From positions 1 to 64,000 of the forward strand of contig JBMONF010000035.1 in the NCBI GenBank assembly GCA_049323455.1: 64,000 nt of DNA, in the 5' to 3' direction. Source of the DNA: Hypericibacter sp049323455 (GTDB lineage: Bacteria > Pseudomonadota > Alphaproteobacteria > Dongiales > Dongiaceae). Position 1 is the first letter of the stretch. Every line of letters starts with the position of its first letter. Positions 1 to 10,567 of this stretch are shown here, piece after piece. The position numbers and the translations under genes are program-made. The notes below the pieces were generated by a model. The model ran no database searches. It was not told the origin of the DNA and saw only the letters and a program-made list of their open reading frames with translations.

Positions 1-30
1 CACGGGCCCAGGCAAGCCTCCGCCTCCGGC

Positions 31-1380
31 TCAGCCATTCGGCGGTGGAGCTGCGGCGGCAATAATGCCCGCCCGGACGAGCTGATCGAGGGCCGCGCGA
101 ACGTCGCCAATGATCTTGAGCGCGCCGTCGTGGAGGGCGATCCGGTCGAGCGGCCGTCTCGCCAAGCCCTCGGCGACGGCCGCAGCGCCCGTCGCCGCCG
201 CAATACGGGCTGCCACCTCCCAGTTCTCCATCGTCGGCAGCAGCCGGTCGGGTCCAAGGCCTCGCTCGCGCGCGCAAGCGACCAGTTCCTCGGCGGCGGC
301 GATGGCCATGCGGTCGCTGATCGTGCGGGCGCGCACATCGAGCACGCCGCGGAAGATCCCCGGAAAGACCAGCGAGTTGTTCACCTGGTTCGGGAAGTCG
401 CTGCGGCCCGTGCCGACGATCCGCGCACCCGCGGCGCGGGCCGCGTCGGGCCAGATCTCCGGGACCGGATTGGCGCAGGCGAAGACAACGGCATCGGGCG
501 CCATCTGGCGGACCCATTCCGGCCGGATGACGTCCGGTCCCGGCCGGCTGAAGGCGACGCAGACATCGGCGCCGCGGAAGGCCGCTTCGGGCCCGCCGCG
601 CCGATCCTCGCCGTTGCTCTCCATGCAGATGCGCCATTTGTCGGGGTAATCCGCCTGGCTGCGCTCCAGGTCCGCGCGGCTGCGATGCAGGATGCCCTTG
701 CTGTCGCACACCGTGATCGCCTTGGGGTCGATGCCGTAGGCCGTGAGCAGGCGATAGGTCGCGACATTGGCGGCACCGGCGCCGAACTGCACCAGCCGGA
801 CCCGGTCGAGTGTCTTGCCGACCACCTCCAGGGCCGCGATCAGCGCGGCGAGTATCACGGTGGCCGAGCCCTGCTGATCGTCGTGCCAGACCGGGATCGA
901 AACCCGCCGCCGCGCCTCGTCCAGCACGGCGAAGCATTTGGGCTGGGCGATATCCTCCAGATTGATGCCGCCAAAGGAGGGCTCGATCAGCTCGACGGCC
1001 CGCACGATATCGGCGGGCTCGCGCGCGCGGATGCAAAGCGGCACGGCGTCCACGCCGCCCAGGAGCTTGAACAGCAGGGCCTTGCCTTCCATGACCGGCA
1101 GCCCCGCTTCGGGCCCGATGGCGCCGAGGCCGAGCACACGCGAGCCGTCCGACAGGACGGCGATGCTGTTGGCCCGATTGGTGTGCTCGAAGACGGCTGC
1201 GGGGTCGGCTTCGATCGCGCGGCAGGGTGCGGCCACGCCCGGCGTGTACCAGATGGCAAAATCCTCGAGGCCCCGCACCGGCACCTTGGGCATGGTCTGG
1301 ACCTTGCCGCGGTAGCGGGCATGCAGCCGCAGGGCCAGGGCCGTAATATCCTCCTGCCTCCCGGTCCCGGCTTTCGGCAT
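31..1380 (-). CDS. NAD(P)-dependent malic enzyme
   Basis: Oxidatively decarboxylates malate to pyruvate and CO2 in the cytoplasm. The 449-residue product shows the malic-enzyme N-domain (YTPGVAAPC, Tyr near residue 45; MEGKALLFK), the metal-binding stretch INLEDI, a Rossmann motif FGAGAA and the signature GRSDFPNQVNNS. It lacks the phosphotransacetylase-like C-terminal domain found in the roughly 750-residue proteobacterial form. The open frame extends upstream to 1509, but the ATG at 1380 has an AGGAGG a few bases before it, so I start there. It is divergent from the acyl-CoA synthetase/2-oxoacid dehydrogenase operon, which would use the pyruvate it makes. An FNR-type box lies in the shared gap. 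Confidence 0.9.
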   Translation of the reverse strand: MPKAGTGRQEDITALALRLHARYRGKVQTMPKVPVRGLEDFAIWYTPGVAAPCRAIEADPAAVFEHTNRANSIAVLSDGSRVLGLGAIGPEAGLPVMEGKALLFKLLGGVDAVPLCIRAREPADIVRAVELIEPSFGGINLEDIAQPKCFAVLDEARRRVSIPVWHDDQQGSATVILAALIAALEVVGKTLDRVRLVQFGAGAANVATYRLLTAYGIDPKAITVCDSKGILHRSRADLERSQADYPDKWRICMESNGEDRRGGPEAAFRGADVCVAFSRPGPDVIRPEWVRQMAPDAVVFACANPVPEIWPDAARAAGARIVGTGRSDFPNQVNNSLVFPGIFRGVLDVRARTISDRMAIAAAEELVACARERGLGPDRLLPTMENWEVAARIAAATGAAAVAEGLARRPLDRIALHDGALKIIGDVRAALDQLVRAGIIAAAAPPPNG

Positions 1381-1470
1381 GGCGCGCCTCCTCTTGGGAT
1401 TCCCTCGGGGCTTGGCTCGCGGCAAGCGCCCGGACGCCGCCATCAAACATCGCCTTGGCCGGGCCCGCCC

Positions 1471-1484
1471 TTGATCTCGCTCAA
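1471..1484. promoter_or_regulatory. FNR/FixK-type box between malic enzyme and acyl-CoA synthetase operon
   Basis: Perfect TTGA-N6-TCAA (TTGATCTCGCTCAA), extended to six-base arms CCTTGA/TCAAGG. It lies in the divergent gap. A good -10 candidate TATGAT (1513-1518) follows toward the right-hand operon, which would put the box centre near -47.5, slightly off the classical -41.5. The match is seen in sequence; control by a CRP/FNR-family protein is inferred. Confidence 0.55.
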
Positions 1485-1554
1485 GGCGGAGAATCGGCCG
1501 CGGAAGCAAGGTTATGATGGTTTGGGTCCGTCACCGAAAAGGGAGGACGAGGCT

Positions 1555-3359
<1,805 letters not shown>

Positions 3360-3363
<4 letters not shown>

Positions 3364-4346
3364 GCGCCAGGGTCCATCTCGACCACGAGCACATCCTCCA
3401 TCTGCTGGCCGAGATGCTGCGCATCCGCCGCTTCGAGGAGAAATGCGCCGAGCTCTATCAGGCGCAGAAGATCCGCGGTTTCCTCCACCTCTATGACGGC
3501 GAGGAGGCGGTCTCGGTCGGCGTGATGCAGGCGCTCGGGCCCGAGGACGCCGTGGTCGCGACCTATCGCGAGCACGGCCAGGCGCTCGCGCGCGGCATCG
3601 GTATGGACGTCCTCATGGCCGAGATGTACGGCAAGCTAGAGGGCTGCTGCCGCGGCCGCGGCGGCTCGATGCACATCTTCGACCGCGAGACGCGGTTCTA
3701 TGGCGGCAACGCCATCGTCGGCGGCGGGCTGCCGCTCGCGGTCGGCGTGGCGCTCGGCGACAAGATGCAGGGCCGCAAATCCGTCACCGCCTGCTTCTTC
3801 GGCGAAGGTGCGGTGGACGAGGGCGAGTTCCACGAGAGCCTCAATCTGGCCGAGCTGTGGAAGCTGCCGGTGCTGTTCGTCTGCGAGAACAATCTCTATT
3901 CGATGGGCATGGCGTTGGAGCGGGCCGAGGCCGAGACCGACATTCACCGCAAGGCCGACGGCTACCGCGTACCGAGCGAGGCGGTGGACGGCATGGACGT
4001 GGTCGCGGTCGAGAACGCGGCGCGGCGCGCGCTCGACGCCGTCCGAGCCGGGCAGGGACCTTATTTCCTCGAATGCCGGACCTATCGGTTCCGGGCGCAC
4101 TCGATGTTCGACGCCCAGCTCTATCGCACCAAGGAGGAGGTCGAGGCCTGGCGCAAACGCGGGCCGATCGTGCGCTTCCAGGGCTGGCTCGAGCAGAACG
4201 GGCTGCTGCACGAGGGCGAGCTGGCGCGCATCGAGGCGCAGATCGCCGCCGAGATCGAGGCTGCCGTCGCCTTCGCCGAGGCCGGCAGCTGGGAGCCGGT
4301 CGAGGCGCTCGAGCGCTATGTGACCATGGACGAGGTGCCGTCGTGA
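3360..4346 (+). CDS. 2-oxoacid (pyruvate/acetoin) dehydrogenase E1 component, alpha subunit
   Basis: Thiamine-diphosphate subunit of an alpha2-beta2 E1, which decarboxylates pyruvate (or cleaves acetoin) and passes the acyl group to E2 lipoate. The 328-residue product carries the ThDP-binding region beginning GEGAVDEG (about residue 148) and ending CENN (about 176), and the loop YRFRAHS typical of E1-alpha. Its length and lack of an N-terminal extension suit the AcoA/PdhA type. The ATG overlaps the preceding stop as ATGA, and the stop overlaps the next start as GTGA, so the subunits are probably translationally coupled. The malic enzyme next door favours pyruvate as substrate, but acetoin cannot be excluded. 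Confidence 0.9.
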
Positions 4347-5356
4347 GCGCGACGCGGCCCGAGGCAGCGCAGGCGCCGTTGCGCATGACCTACCGGGAGG
4401 CCTGCAAGCAGGCGATCCGCGCCGCTCTGCTGGCCGATGCCCGCGTGTTTCTGATGGGCGAGGATGTCGGGCGCTATGGCGGCTGCTACGCCGTGACCAA
4501 GGGCCTGCTCGACGAGTTCGGCGAGGAGCGCATCCGCGACACGCCGCTCTCGGAGAACACCTTCGTCGGCGCCGGCATCGGCGCGGCGCTGGTCGGCATG
4601 CGCCCGATCGTCGAGATCATGACGGTCAATTTCAGCCTGTTGGCGCTCGATCAGATCGTCAACAGCGCCGCCACCATTCCGCACATGTCGGGCGGCCAGT
4701 TCGCGGTGCCGCTGGTGATCCGCATGGCGACGGGCGCCGGTCGCCAGCTCGCGGCCCAGCATTCGCACAGTCTCGAAGGCTGGTACGCGCATGTTCCGGG
4801 CTTGCGCATCCTGGCGCCGGCGACGATCGAGGACGCGCGCCACATGCTGCAGCCGGCACTCGACGATCCCAATCCGGTTCTGATCTTCGAGCACATCATG
4901 CTCTACAACATGGAGGGCGAGCTCGATCCGGGAGCGGCGGGCGTCGACATCGCCAAGGCGAGGGTGAGGCGCCCTGGCCGCGACATGACACTCGTGACTT
5001 ACGGCGGCAGCCTGTTCAAGACGCTCGAGGCGGCGGACGCGCTCGCCCGCGAGGGCATCGAGGCCGAGGTGATCGATCTGCGCGTGCTGCGCCCGCTCGA
5101 CATGGCGACCGTGATCCAATCGGTGCGGCGCACGCGGCGGGTCGTGATCGTGGACGAAGGTTGGCGCTCGGGCTCGCTCTCGGCCGAGATCGCGGCGCGC
5201 CTCGTCGAGGAGGCCTTCTTCGATCTCGACGCGCCGATCCGGCGTGTCTGCGCGCGCGAGGTGCCGATGCCCTATGCGGCGCATCTGGAGCAGGCGGCGC
5301 TGCCCCAGCCGGAGACGATCGCGGCCGCCGCACGCAGCCTGGTGAAGCCCGCATGA
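4343..5356 (+). CDS. 2-oxoacid (pyruvate/acetoin) dehydrogenase E1 component, beta subunit
   Basis: Transketolase-like pyrimidine-binding subunit that completes the E1 active site. The 337-residue product begins its conserved part with MTYREACKQAI and contains GEDVGRYGG, the stretch DTPLSENTFVGAGIGAA and the C-terminal transketolase domain with VIDLRVLRPLD. The start is taken as the GTG at 4343 because it forms a GTGA overlap with the E1-alpha stop; an internal ATG at 4385 is the alternative and would remove 14 residues. The stop overlaps the E2 start (ATGA). Confidence 0.9.
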   Translation: MSATRPEAAQAPLRMTYREACKQAIRAALLADARVFLMGEDVGRYGGCYAVTKGLLDEFGEERIRDTPLSENTFVGAGIGAALVGMRPIVEIMTVNFSLLALDQIVNSAATIPHMSGGQFAVPLVIRMATGAGRQLAAQHSHSLEGWYAHVPGLRILAPATIEDARHMLQPALDDPNPVLIFEHIMLYNMEGELDPGAAGVDIAKARVRRPGRDMTLVTYGGSLFKTLEAADALAREGIEAEVIDLRVLRPLDMATVIQSVRRTRRVVIVDEGWRSGSLSAEIAARLVEEAFFDLDAPIRRVCAREVPMPYAAHLEQAALPQPETIAAAARSLVKPA

Positions 5357-6597
5357 GCGACTTCCTGATGCCTTCGCTCGGCGCCGACATGGAGGCCGGC
5401 ACGCTCGTCGAATGGCTCGTGAAGCCCGGCGACCGGGTCAAGCGCGGCGACGTGGTGGCCGTGGTGGAAACGCAGAAGGGCGCCATCGAGGTCGAGATCT
5501 TCGACGACGGCCTGGTGTCGGAGATCGTGGTGCCGGTGGGCCAGCGCGTGCCGGTCGGCACGGTCCTGGCGCGGATCGGGCCCAGGGGTGCCGAGGCGCC
5601 GGCGGGCCCCGCGGCACCGGCGGCCCCCGCGGCACCGCCACCGCCGACAGCACGGCCGGCTGTTCCCCCACCAGTGCCGCCCACGCCGCGCGCGCCCGTT
5701 GCGCCTGCGGCAGCCATTCCTGCGCCCGCGCCGCCGCCCATTGCGCCCATGATCGCCGAGCGGATCCGTATCACGCCCGCTGCGCGCCGGCGCGCCGAAG
5801 AGCTCGGCCTCGATGTGGCGACGCTGCGCGGCACGGGCGTGGACGGCTCGATCTCGCTCGCCGACGTCGAGGCGGCGGCGCGTGCGGGCGCACCTGCGCC
5901 AGCGGCGGTTCCCAAGCGGCGTGCCGGCTTCGACCCGGCGGCGATGCGCGCGGCCATCGCGGCGGCGATGAGCCGGTCCAAGCGCGAGATCCCTCATTAT
6001 TATTTGAACCAGACCGTCGATCTCTCCGCGGCATTGGGCCGGCTGGAAGCGCTCAATCGCGACCGGCCGCCGACCACGCGCCTGCTGCCGGCGGCCTTGC
6101 TGCTGAAGGCGATCGCGCTGGCGCTCGTCAAGGTTCCGGAGCTGAACGGCTTTTGGCAGGACGGCGCATTCCGCCCGGGAGCCGGGATCCATGTCGGCTG
6201 GGCGATCGCGCTCAGAGGCGGCGGACTGGTGGCGCCCGCGATTCGCGACACCGACAAGCGCTCTCTCGACGAATTGATGGCGGCGATGCGCGATCTGGTC
6301 GAGCGCGCTCGCGCGGGCGGCCTCAGAAGCTCGGAGCTGAGCGATCCGACCGTCACCGTGACCAGCCTCGGCGAGCGCGGCGCCGAGAGCGTGCTGCCCA
6401 TCATCTATCCGCCGCAGGTGGCGAGCGTGGGGATCGGCCGTGTCGTGACGCGGCCGTGGGTCGTGGACGGCGCGATCGGGCCGCGCCCGGTGGCGGCATT
6501 CACGCTGGCGGGCGACCACCGTGCCAGCGACGGCCACCGGGGCGGCCTGCTGCTGGTCGAGATCGAACGCCTTCTGCAGGAGCCGGAAACGCTATGA
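5353..6597 (+). CDS. Dihydrolipoamide acyltransferase (E2) of the 2-oxoacid dehydrogenase complex
   Basis: Core acyltransferase that carries the acyl group on lipoate and transfers it to CoA. The 414-residue product has one lipoyl domain (residues 1-75, lipoyl lysine Lys42 in ETQKGAIEVE), a long Ala/Pro linker (about 80-130), a peripheral subunit-binding domain (ITPAARRRAEELGLD, about 137-175) for docking E1/E3, and a catalytic domain ending in DHRASDGH, which holds the catalytic His. No E3 (lipoamide dehydrogenase) is encoded in the window, so one must be shared from elsewhere. Its stop overlaps the acyl carrier protein start (ATGA). Confidence 0.9.
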   Translation: MSDFLMPSLGADMEAGTLVEWLVKPGDRVKRGDVVAVVETQKGAIEVEIFDDGLVSEIVVPVGQRVPVGTVLARIGPRGAEAPAGPAAPAAPAAPPPPTARPAVPPPVPPTPRAPVAPAAAIPAPAPPPIAPMIAERIRITPAARRRAEELGLDVATLRGTGVDGSISLADVEAAARAGAPAPAAVPKRRAGFDPAAMRAAIAAAMSRSKREIPHYYLNQTVDLSAALGRLEALNRDRPPTTRLLPAALLLKAIALALVKVPELNGFWQDGAFRPGAGIHVGWAIALRGGGLVAPAIRDTDKRSLDELMAAMRDLVERARAGGLRSSELSDPTVTVTSLGERGAESVLPIIYPPQVASVGIGRVVTRPWVVDGAIGPRPVAAFTLAGDHRASDGHRGGLLLVEIERLLQEPETL

Positions 6598-6830
6598 CCG
6601 ATGCCGAGATCAAGGCGATCATTCTCGACATTCTCGGCGACATCGCGCCCGAGGCCGATCTGGGATCGCTTGCGGGGAGCGACGAGCTGCGCGAGACGCT
6701 CGATCTCGATTCGATGGACTTCCTCAACTTCGTCACCCGGCTGCATCAGCGCACCGGGCGCGATATCCCGGAGGTCGATTACCCGAAGCTCTTCACGCTC
6801 GATGGGGCGATCGCCTATCTGCGGCAGTGA
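6594..6830 (+). CDS. Acyl carrier protein coupled to the 2-oxoacid dehydrogenase operon
   Basis: A 78-residue acidic protein with the carrier-protein fold pattern and the phosphopantetheine attachment motif LDLDSMDFL, with Ser40 as the expected prosthetic-group site. It follows the E2 gene with a 4-base ATGA overlap and is the fifth and last gene of the coupled set. It is not beside fatty acid or polyketide synthase genes, so it is unlikely to be the housekeeping ACP. Its partner may be the upstream synthetase (acyl-AMP to ACP) or the E2 (acyl transfer to pantetheine); both are inferences. Confidence 0.85.
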   Translation: MTDAEIKAIILDILGDIAPEADLGSLAGSDELRETLDLDSMDFLNFVTRLHQRTGRDIPEVDYPKLFTLDGAIAYLRQ

Positions 6831-6844
6831 AGCGCGGGAAGAAG

Positions 6845-6868
6845 GCCGGGCGGTCGTGCCCGCCCGGC
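6845..6868. terminator. Bidirectional hairpin terminator candidate between convergent genes
   Basis: Arms GCCGGGCGG and CCGCCCGGC pair perfectly (9 bp) around a 6-base loop, in the 47-base gap between the ACP gene and the convergent DUF2231 gene. There is no T-run, so termination is inferred from position and stem strength. Confidence 0.5.
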
Positions 6869-6877
6869 TCCGCCTCC

Positions 6878-7339
6878 TTACCCTGCCAAGGGCTTCACAT
6901 TGACACCGAGGCCGTAGACGAGCTGGCCGCCGAAATAGGCGGTCACGGACACCATGACGACCGCCGTCACGCCCAACGCCACCGCAAGCGCGGCGCCCTT
7001 GCTCGAACGGTCGAGCTGCCGGCGCCACATGACGAAGCGGAGGAGCCCGATCACGGCCAGAACGATCGCCGTCGTGGTGCCCCAGCCTTCGTGGGTTTCG
7101 AGTTGCGCCTCGCTGAAGCCGCGGCTCATCGCGACGTCGAGCGCCATGTCGCCGAAGAAATAGGCGGCGACGGCCATGAGCCCTGCGCCGGCGAGCATCA
7201 CCGCGCCCGGCTGCAGCGACGCGAACGGACCGCCGGCGCGCCTTGCGATCGTGACGGCCCAGAGATCGAAGAGCAGGGCCATGACGGCCAGCACGATCGG
7301 AAAGTGGACGATCATCGGATGGATATGTTCGATGGACAT
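6878..7339 (-). CDS. DUF2231-family membrane protein
   Basis: A 153-residue integral membrane protein with four hydrophobic segments. It begins with HPMIVHFPIVL, the histidine-containing motif typical of DUF2231 proteins, and continues with conserved GDMA and THEGWG stretches. The function of the family is not established; related domains occur beside cytochrome and redox genes. It stands alone, convergent with the ACP gene. The start is the ATG at 7339; the ribosome-binding site is weak (AAGGA, about 14 bases upstream). Confidence 0.75.
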   Translation of the reverse strand: MSIEHIHPMIVHFPIVLAVMALLFDLWAVTIARRAGGPFASLQPGAVMLAGAGLMAVAAYFFGDMALDVAMSRGFSEAQLETHEGWGTTTAIVLAVIGLLRFVMWRRQLDRSSKGAALAVALGVTAVVMVSVTAYFGGQLVYGLGVNVKPLAG

Positions 7340-7766
7340 GATTGGGACGAGGTCCTTTTCTCGAGTTCCTGACGGGCTGGGCCATTCGGCGGGATCCGCT
7401 TGATCGTCGCCTATGGAAGTTAACGTCGTAGCCGCGGCAAATATTCCGCACGAACGGCATCCCTCCGGACAAAAAGCCGGATCAAGCTGTCAAGATCCTG
7501 TCTTTGGAGCGACGGGCGCCCCCTGGTGTCGGATCTGCGACAAAATGGAGCGGCGCGGTCGAGCCCTATCCCGCCGGAGCGGTCGTGGTGGCGCCGACAC
7601 CCCATGACTACGTCGCGCCGACCAGGCCCATGGCTGCTGCCGGCCGCCGCACCCTTACATTTGCCGCACGCTTATGGCTGGTGGCGCTGAGGCGGTTTGC
7701 GACGCGCTCGGGCCGTGAGCCGCAGTGGCGCCGGCGGATCTCGGCGAAACATGGCCGAAGTCCGGG
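7340..7766. other. Intergenic stretch without a supported gene
   Basis: The 427 bases between the DUF2231 gene start and the end of the LuxR-type gene hold only short open frames with no recognisable motif or ribosome-binding site. Part of it must carry the DUF2231 promoter; a TTGACA (minus strand, 7493-7488) could be a -35 element, but no convincing -10 follows. Confidence 0.4.
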
Positions 7767-8645
7767 CTAGCCGCTCGACAGCAGATGCCGGATGAAGCGC
7801 GAGAACAATTCCTGCTGGCTCGCGATCCCGAGCTTGGCGTAGATGCTCTTGCGGTGATTCTTCACCGTGCCTTCGGCGATGCCCAGATTCTGCGCGATCG
7901 AGATCGTCGAATGGCCGCGCAGCACCATCTGCACGATCATTTGTTCACGCGCCGAGAGGGTCTCGGCGCCGAAGCTCTCGAACGCGCGTTCCATGACCGC
8001 GCCCTTGGCCGACCAGGCAGGTTCGCCGCGAGGATCCGGCTTGGGGCGCAGCCCGCGCCAGTGAAGCATCACGGCCTGGCGAATGACGGGCTCGACCAGC
8101 CGCAAGGTGGCGAACTCGACGTCGTCGAAAGGCAGGTTGTCGTTTTCGCGCATCAAGGAATAGGCGGCCATGAACCCGCCCGGCAGGTTTACGAGAAAGC
8201 CGATCTCCTCGGCCAGAGAACCCGATTCCATCGAGATGCAGGGATGGACTTCCCATGAATTGAAGTATTCGCCTTCGAAGAACTGGTCGGGGGCGAGCTC
8301 GCGCATCCGGTAGAGGTTGGGCGGCACGCGGCGGGCGCAGGCGGTGAAGAACGGGTCGAGCAGATAGGCGCCCCGGATGTAATTGTCCAGCGCGGCACCG
8401 GGCACATGGCCGCGAAATCCGTCATGGAGATAAAGCGGCTCCGCTTCGTCGGGATAGGCGAAGACGACCGAAAGGTCGAAGGGAACCAACTTTTCCAGAG
8501 CGCGGTCCAAGATCCGGGGCAGCTCCGGATGGTCGAGATGGGCGATGATCTCGGCGCTTTCGCGATGCCACTCGGCGACACGCTGCAGGGCGATCTGAGG
8601 CGGCGCCGGTTGTGCCGCCCGAACCGTGGTGGCCTTCGCTTGCAT
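7767..8645 (-). CDS. LuxR-type transcriptional regulator
   Basis: A 292-residue DNA-binding protein. The C-terminal 60 residues form a LuxR/GerE helix-turn-helix (LSAREQMIVQMVLRG, then IAEGTVKNHRKSIYAKLGI). The N-terminal 200 residues look like a GAF-type sensor; no phospho-acceptor receiver motif and no clear autoinducer-binding signature is visible. It is divergent from the amino acid permease and dehydrogenase genes and is a likely local regulator of them. The chosen start (ATG at 8645, MQAKATT) is uncertain; the frame is open to 8768. Confidence 0.8.
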   Translation of the reverse strand: MQAKATTVRAAQPAPPQIALQRVAEWHRESAEIIAHLDHPELPRILDRALEKLVPFDLSVVFAYPDEAEPLYLHDGFRGHVPGAALDNYIRGAYLLDPFFTACARRVPPNLYRMRELAPDQFFEGEYFNSWEVHPCISMESGSLAEEIGFLVNLPGGFMAAYSLMRENDNLPFDDVEFATLRLVEPVIRQAVMLHWRGLRPKPDPRGEPAWSAKGAVMERAFESFGAETLSAREQMIVQMVLRGHSTISIAQNLGIAEGTVKNHRKSIYAKLGIASQQELFSRFIRHLLSSG

Positions 8646-8876
8646 CCTTGCCGCTTTCGACCCGATGCCCGTCAGCTTGCGCCGTGTCCGATGACCATGT
8701 CCCGTCAGGCGTGCCGCCGTCGCGTATGGCCCTTTGGGGATATTGGCACCCCGGCATCGGCTTCGCAACCTGCCGCGGCCAAAGGCCGTCCTGTCGGAGC
8801 AGGCAGCCCGTGACGGATGGAGAAACGGTGCGCCTGGTCTTCACCGCCGAGCGCACGGCCAAAAGAGGGGGAAGGC

Positions 8877-10427
8877 ATGGTAGTGGAACGACACCAGGCG
8901 GCGGCGGATTACAGCGACACCGACCGCAAGGAGGACGTCAAAGTCCTGCATAGCATGGGCTATGCGCAGGAACTCGAGCGGCGCATGAGCCGCTTTTCCA
9001 ATTTTGCGATCAGCTTCTCGATCATCTGCATCCTGTCGGGCGGGATCAATTCGTTGGGGCAGGGGCTCGGCGGCGTGGGCGGCGCCTCGATCGGCATCGG
9101 TTGGCCGCTGGGCTGTCTGGTGTCCGGCATCTTCGCCGTTGCCATGGCGCAGATCGCGTCGGCCTACCCGACGGCGGGCGGCCTCTATCACTGGGGCTCG
9201 ATCCTCGGCAATAAAGGCCTCGGTTGGCTCACCGCCTGGCTCAACCTGCTGGGTCTCGTCACGGTGCTGGGCGCCATCAATGTCGGCACCTGGACCTTCT
9301 TCTATGGGGCGTTCGGCCCGGCGCTCGGGCTGGAGGCGACCTATGGCGAGCAGCTCACCTTCATGATCGTGATCACCGCCGTCCAGGCGCTGGTCAACCA
9401 TCTCGGCATCCGTCTCACCAGCATCCTGACCGACTTCAGCGGCTATCTCATCCTGTTCGGCTCGGTCGCGCTCGCGGTCGCGCTGCTGGCCTTCGCGCCC
9501 GGCTTCGATGTCAGCCGTCTTTGGACCTTCGCCAACTACAGCGGCGACGCGGGCGGCGGCGTATGGCCGCAGACCGGCAGCACCGGCTTTCTGTTCCTGC
9601 TCGGCCTGCTGCTGCCGATTTACACCATCACCGGCTACGACGCCTCGGCTCACACCTCGGAGGAAACCAAGAAGGCGGCCCTCAACGTCCCCAAGTCGAT
9701 CGTGAGCTCGGTGGTCTGGTCCGCCCTGTTCGGATGGGCGTTCCTCAGCGCCTTCGTGATCGCGGTGCCGGACCTCGGCCAGGCGGCAGCGCAGGGCTGG
9801 AACGTGTTCTTCTGGGGGCTCGACCAGGTCCTGCCGCCGGCGCTGAAGCTGGCCCTCTACGTCGTCATCTTCGCGGCGCAGTTTCTTTGCGGGCTGGCGA
9901 CCGTCACCTCGGTTTCGCGGATGATCTTCGCTTTCTCCCGGGATGGCGGGCTGCCGGGCTCGAGCGTGCTCAAGAAGGTCAGCCCGAAATACCGCACGCC
10001 GGTGGCGGCTATCTGGACCGGGGCGACGCTCGCGGTGCTCTTCACCGCCTACACGCCGCTCTACACCACGATCGTGTCGGTGACGGTGATCTTCCTGTTC
10101 CTGTCCTTCACCGTGCCGATCACGCTCGGCCTCATCGCGTTCCGCAAACGCTGGTCGGTGATGGGCCCCTGGGACATCGGGAACTGGTACCGGCTGTTCG
10201 CCGTTGCCTCGATCGCCTGCATGATCCTGATCTTCGTCATCGGCGTGCAGCCGCCCAACGACAAGGCCTTGTGGATCACCGTGGGCTTCCTGGTGATCAC
10301 GGCCGTGGTCTGGTTCGGGTTCGAGCGCCGGCGCTTCCAGGGTCCGCCGATCGGGGAGGAGATCGCCCGGCGTCAGGCTGAAATCCGAGCCGCCGAAGCG
10401 GCCGTCGGCGAGCGCACGCTCGCCTGA
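8877..10427 (+). CDS. APC-superfamily amino acid permease
   Basis: A 516-residue inner-membrane carrier with about twelve hydrophobic segments. It follows the amino acid/polyamine/organocation pattern: an early helix with SIICILSGGINSLGQG, the conserved GGLYHWG, and GYDASAHTSEETKKAA in the middle, which resembles GABA/choline-type permeases. An AGAGGGGG precedes the ATG at 8877. The substrate is unknown; an amino acid or small amine is most likely. The dehydrogenase gene follows in the same direction after 140 bases and the LuxR-type regulator is divergent. Confidence 0.87.
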   Translation: MVVERHQAAADYSDTDRKEDVKVLHSMGYAQELERRMSRFSNFAISFSIICILSGGINSLGQGLGGVGGASIGIGWPLGCLVSGIFAVAMAQIASAYPTAGGLYHWGSILGNKGLGWLTAWLNLLGLVTVLGAINVGTWTFFYGAFGPALGLEATYGEQLTFMIVITAVQALVNHLGIRLTSILTDFSGYLILFGSVALAVALLAFAPGFDVSRLWTFANYSGDAGGGVWPQTGSTGFLFLLGLLLPIYTITGYDASAHTSEETKKAALNVPKSIVSSVVWSALFGWAFLSAFVIAVPDLGQAAAQGWNVFFWGLDQVLPPALKLALYVVIFAAQFLCGLATVTSVSRMIFAFSRDGGLPGSSVLKKVSPKYRTPVAAIWTGATLAVLFTAYTPLYTTIVSVTVIFLFLSFTVPITLGLIAFRKRWSVMGPWDIGNWYRLFAVASIACMILIFVIGVQPPNDKALWITVGFLVITAVVWFGFERRRFQGPPIGEEIARRQAEIRAAEAAVGERTLA

Positions 10428-10567
10428 CGGCGCAATACGACCGGCGCGAGGGTGATCTCCCCTGAGCATCCGCGTGCCGATACCTGGCCACCGGGTGGCT
10501 CGGAGCCCGAGCCGCCCGGTGGCATCCTTCACATGGCGTCAAGACAGCTTATTCGGAGGTTGAACCC

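Noticed and set aside
1..30. A gene at the left edge
   Set aside because: Only 30 bases precede the malic enzyme stop codon; nothing can be assigned.
130..1554. Long plus-strand open frame continuous with the acyl-CoA synthetase
   Set aside because: It is antisense to the malic enzyme, has no family motif and reads as low-complexity Arg/Gly/Ala-rich sequence; the synthetase start at 1555 has its own ribosome-binding site.
7481..7500. GGATC/GATCC repeat with TGTCAAG as an FNR-type site
   Set aside because: Spacing does not fit TTGA-N6-TCAA; arms are short and probably chance.
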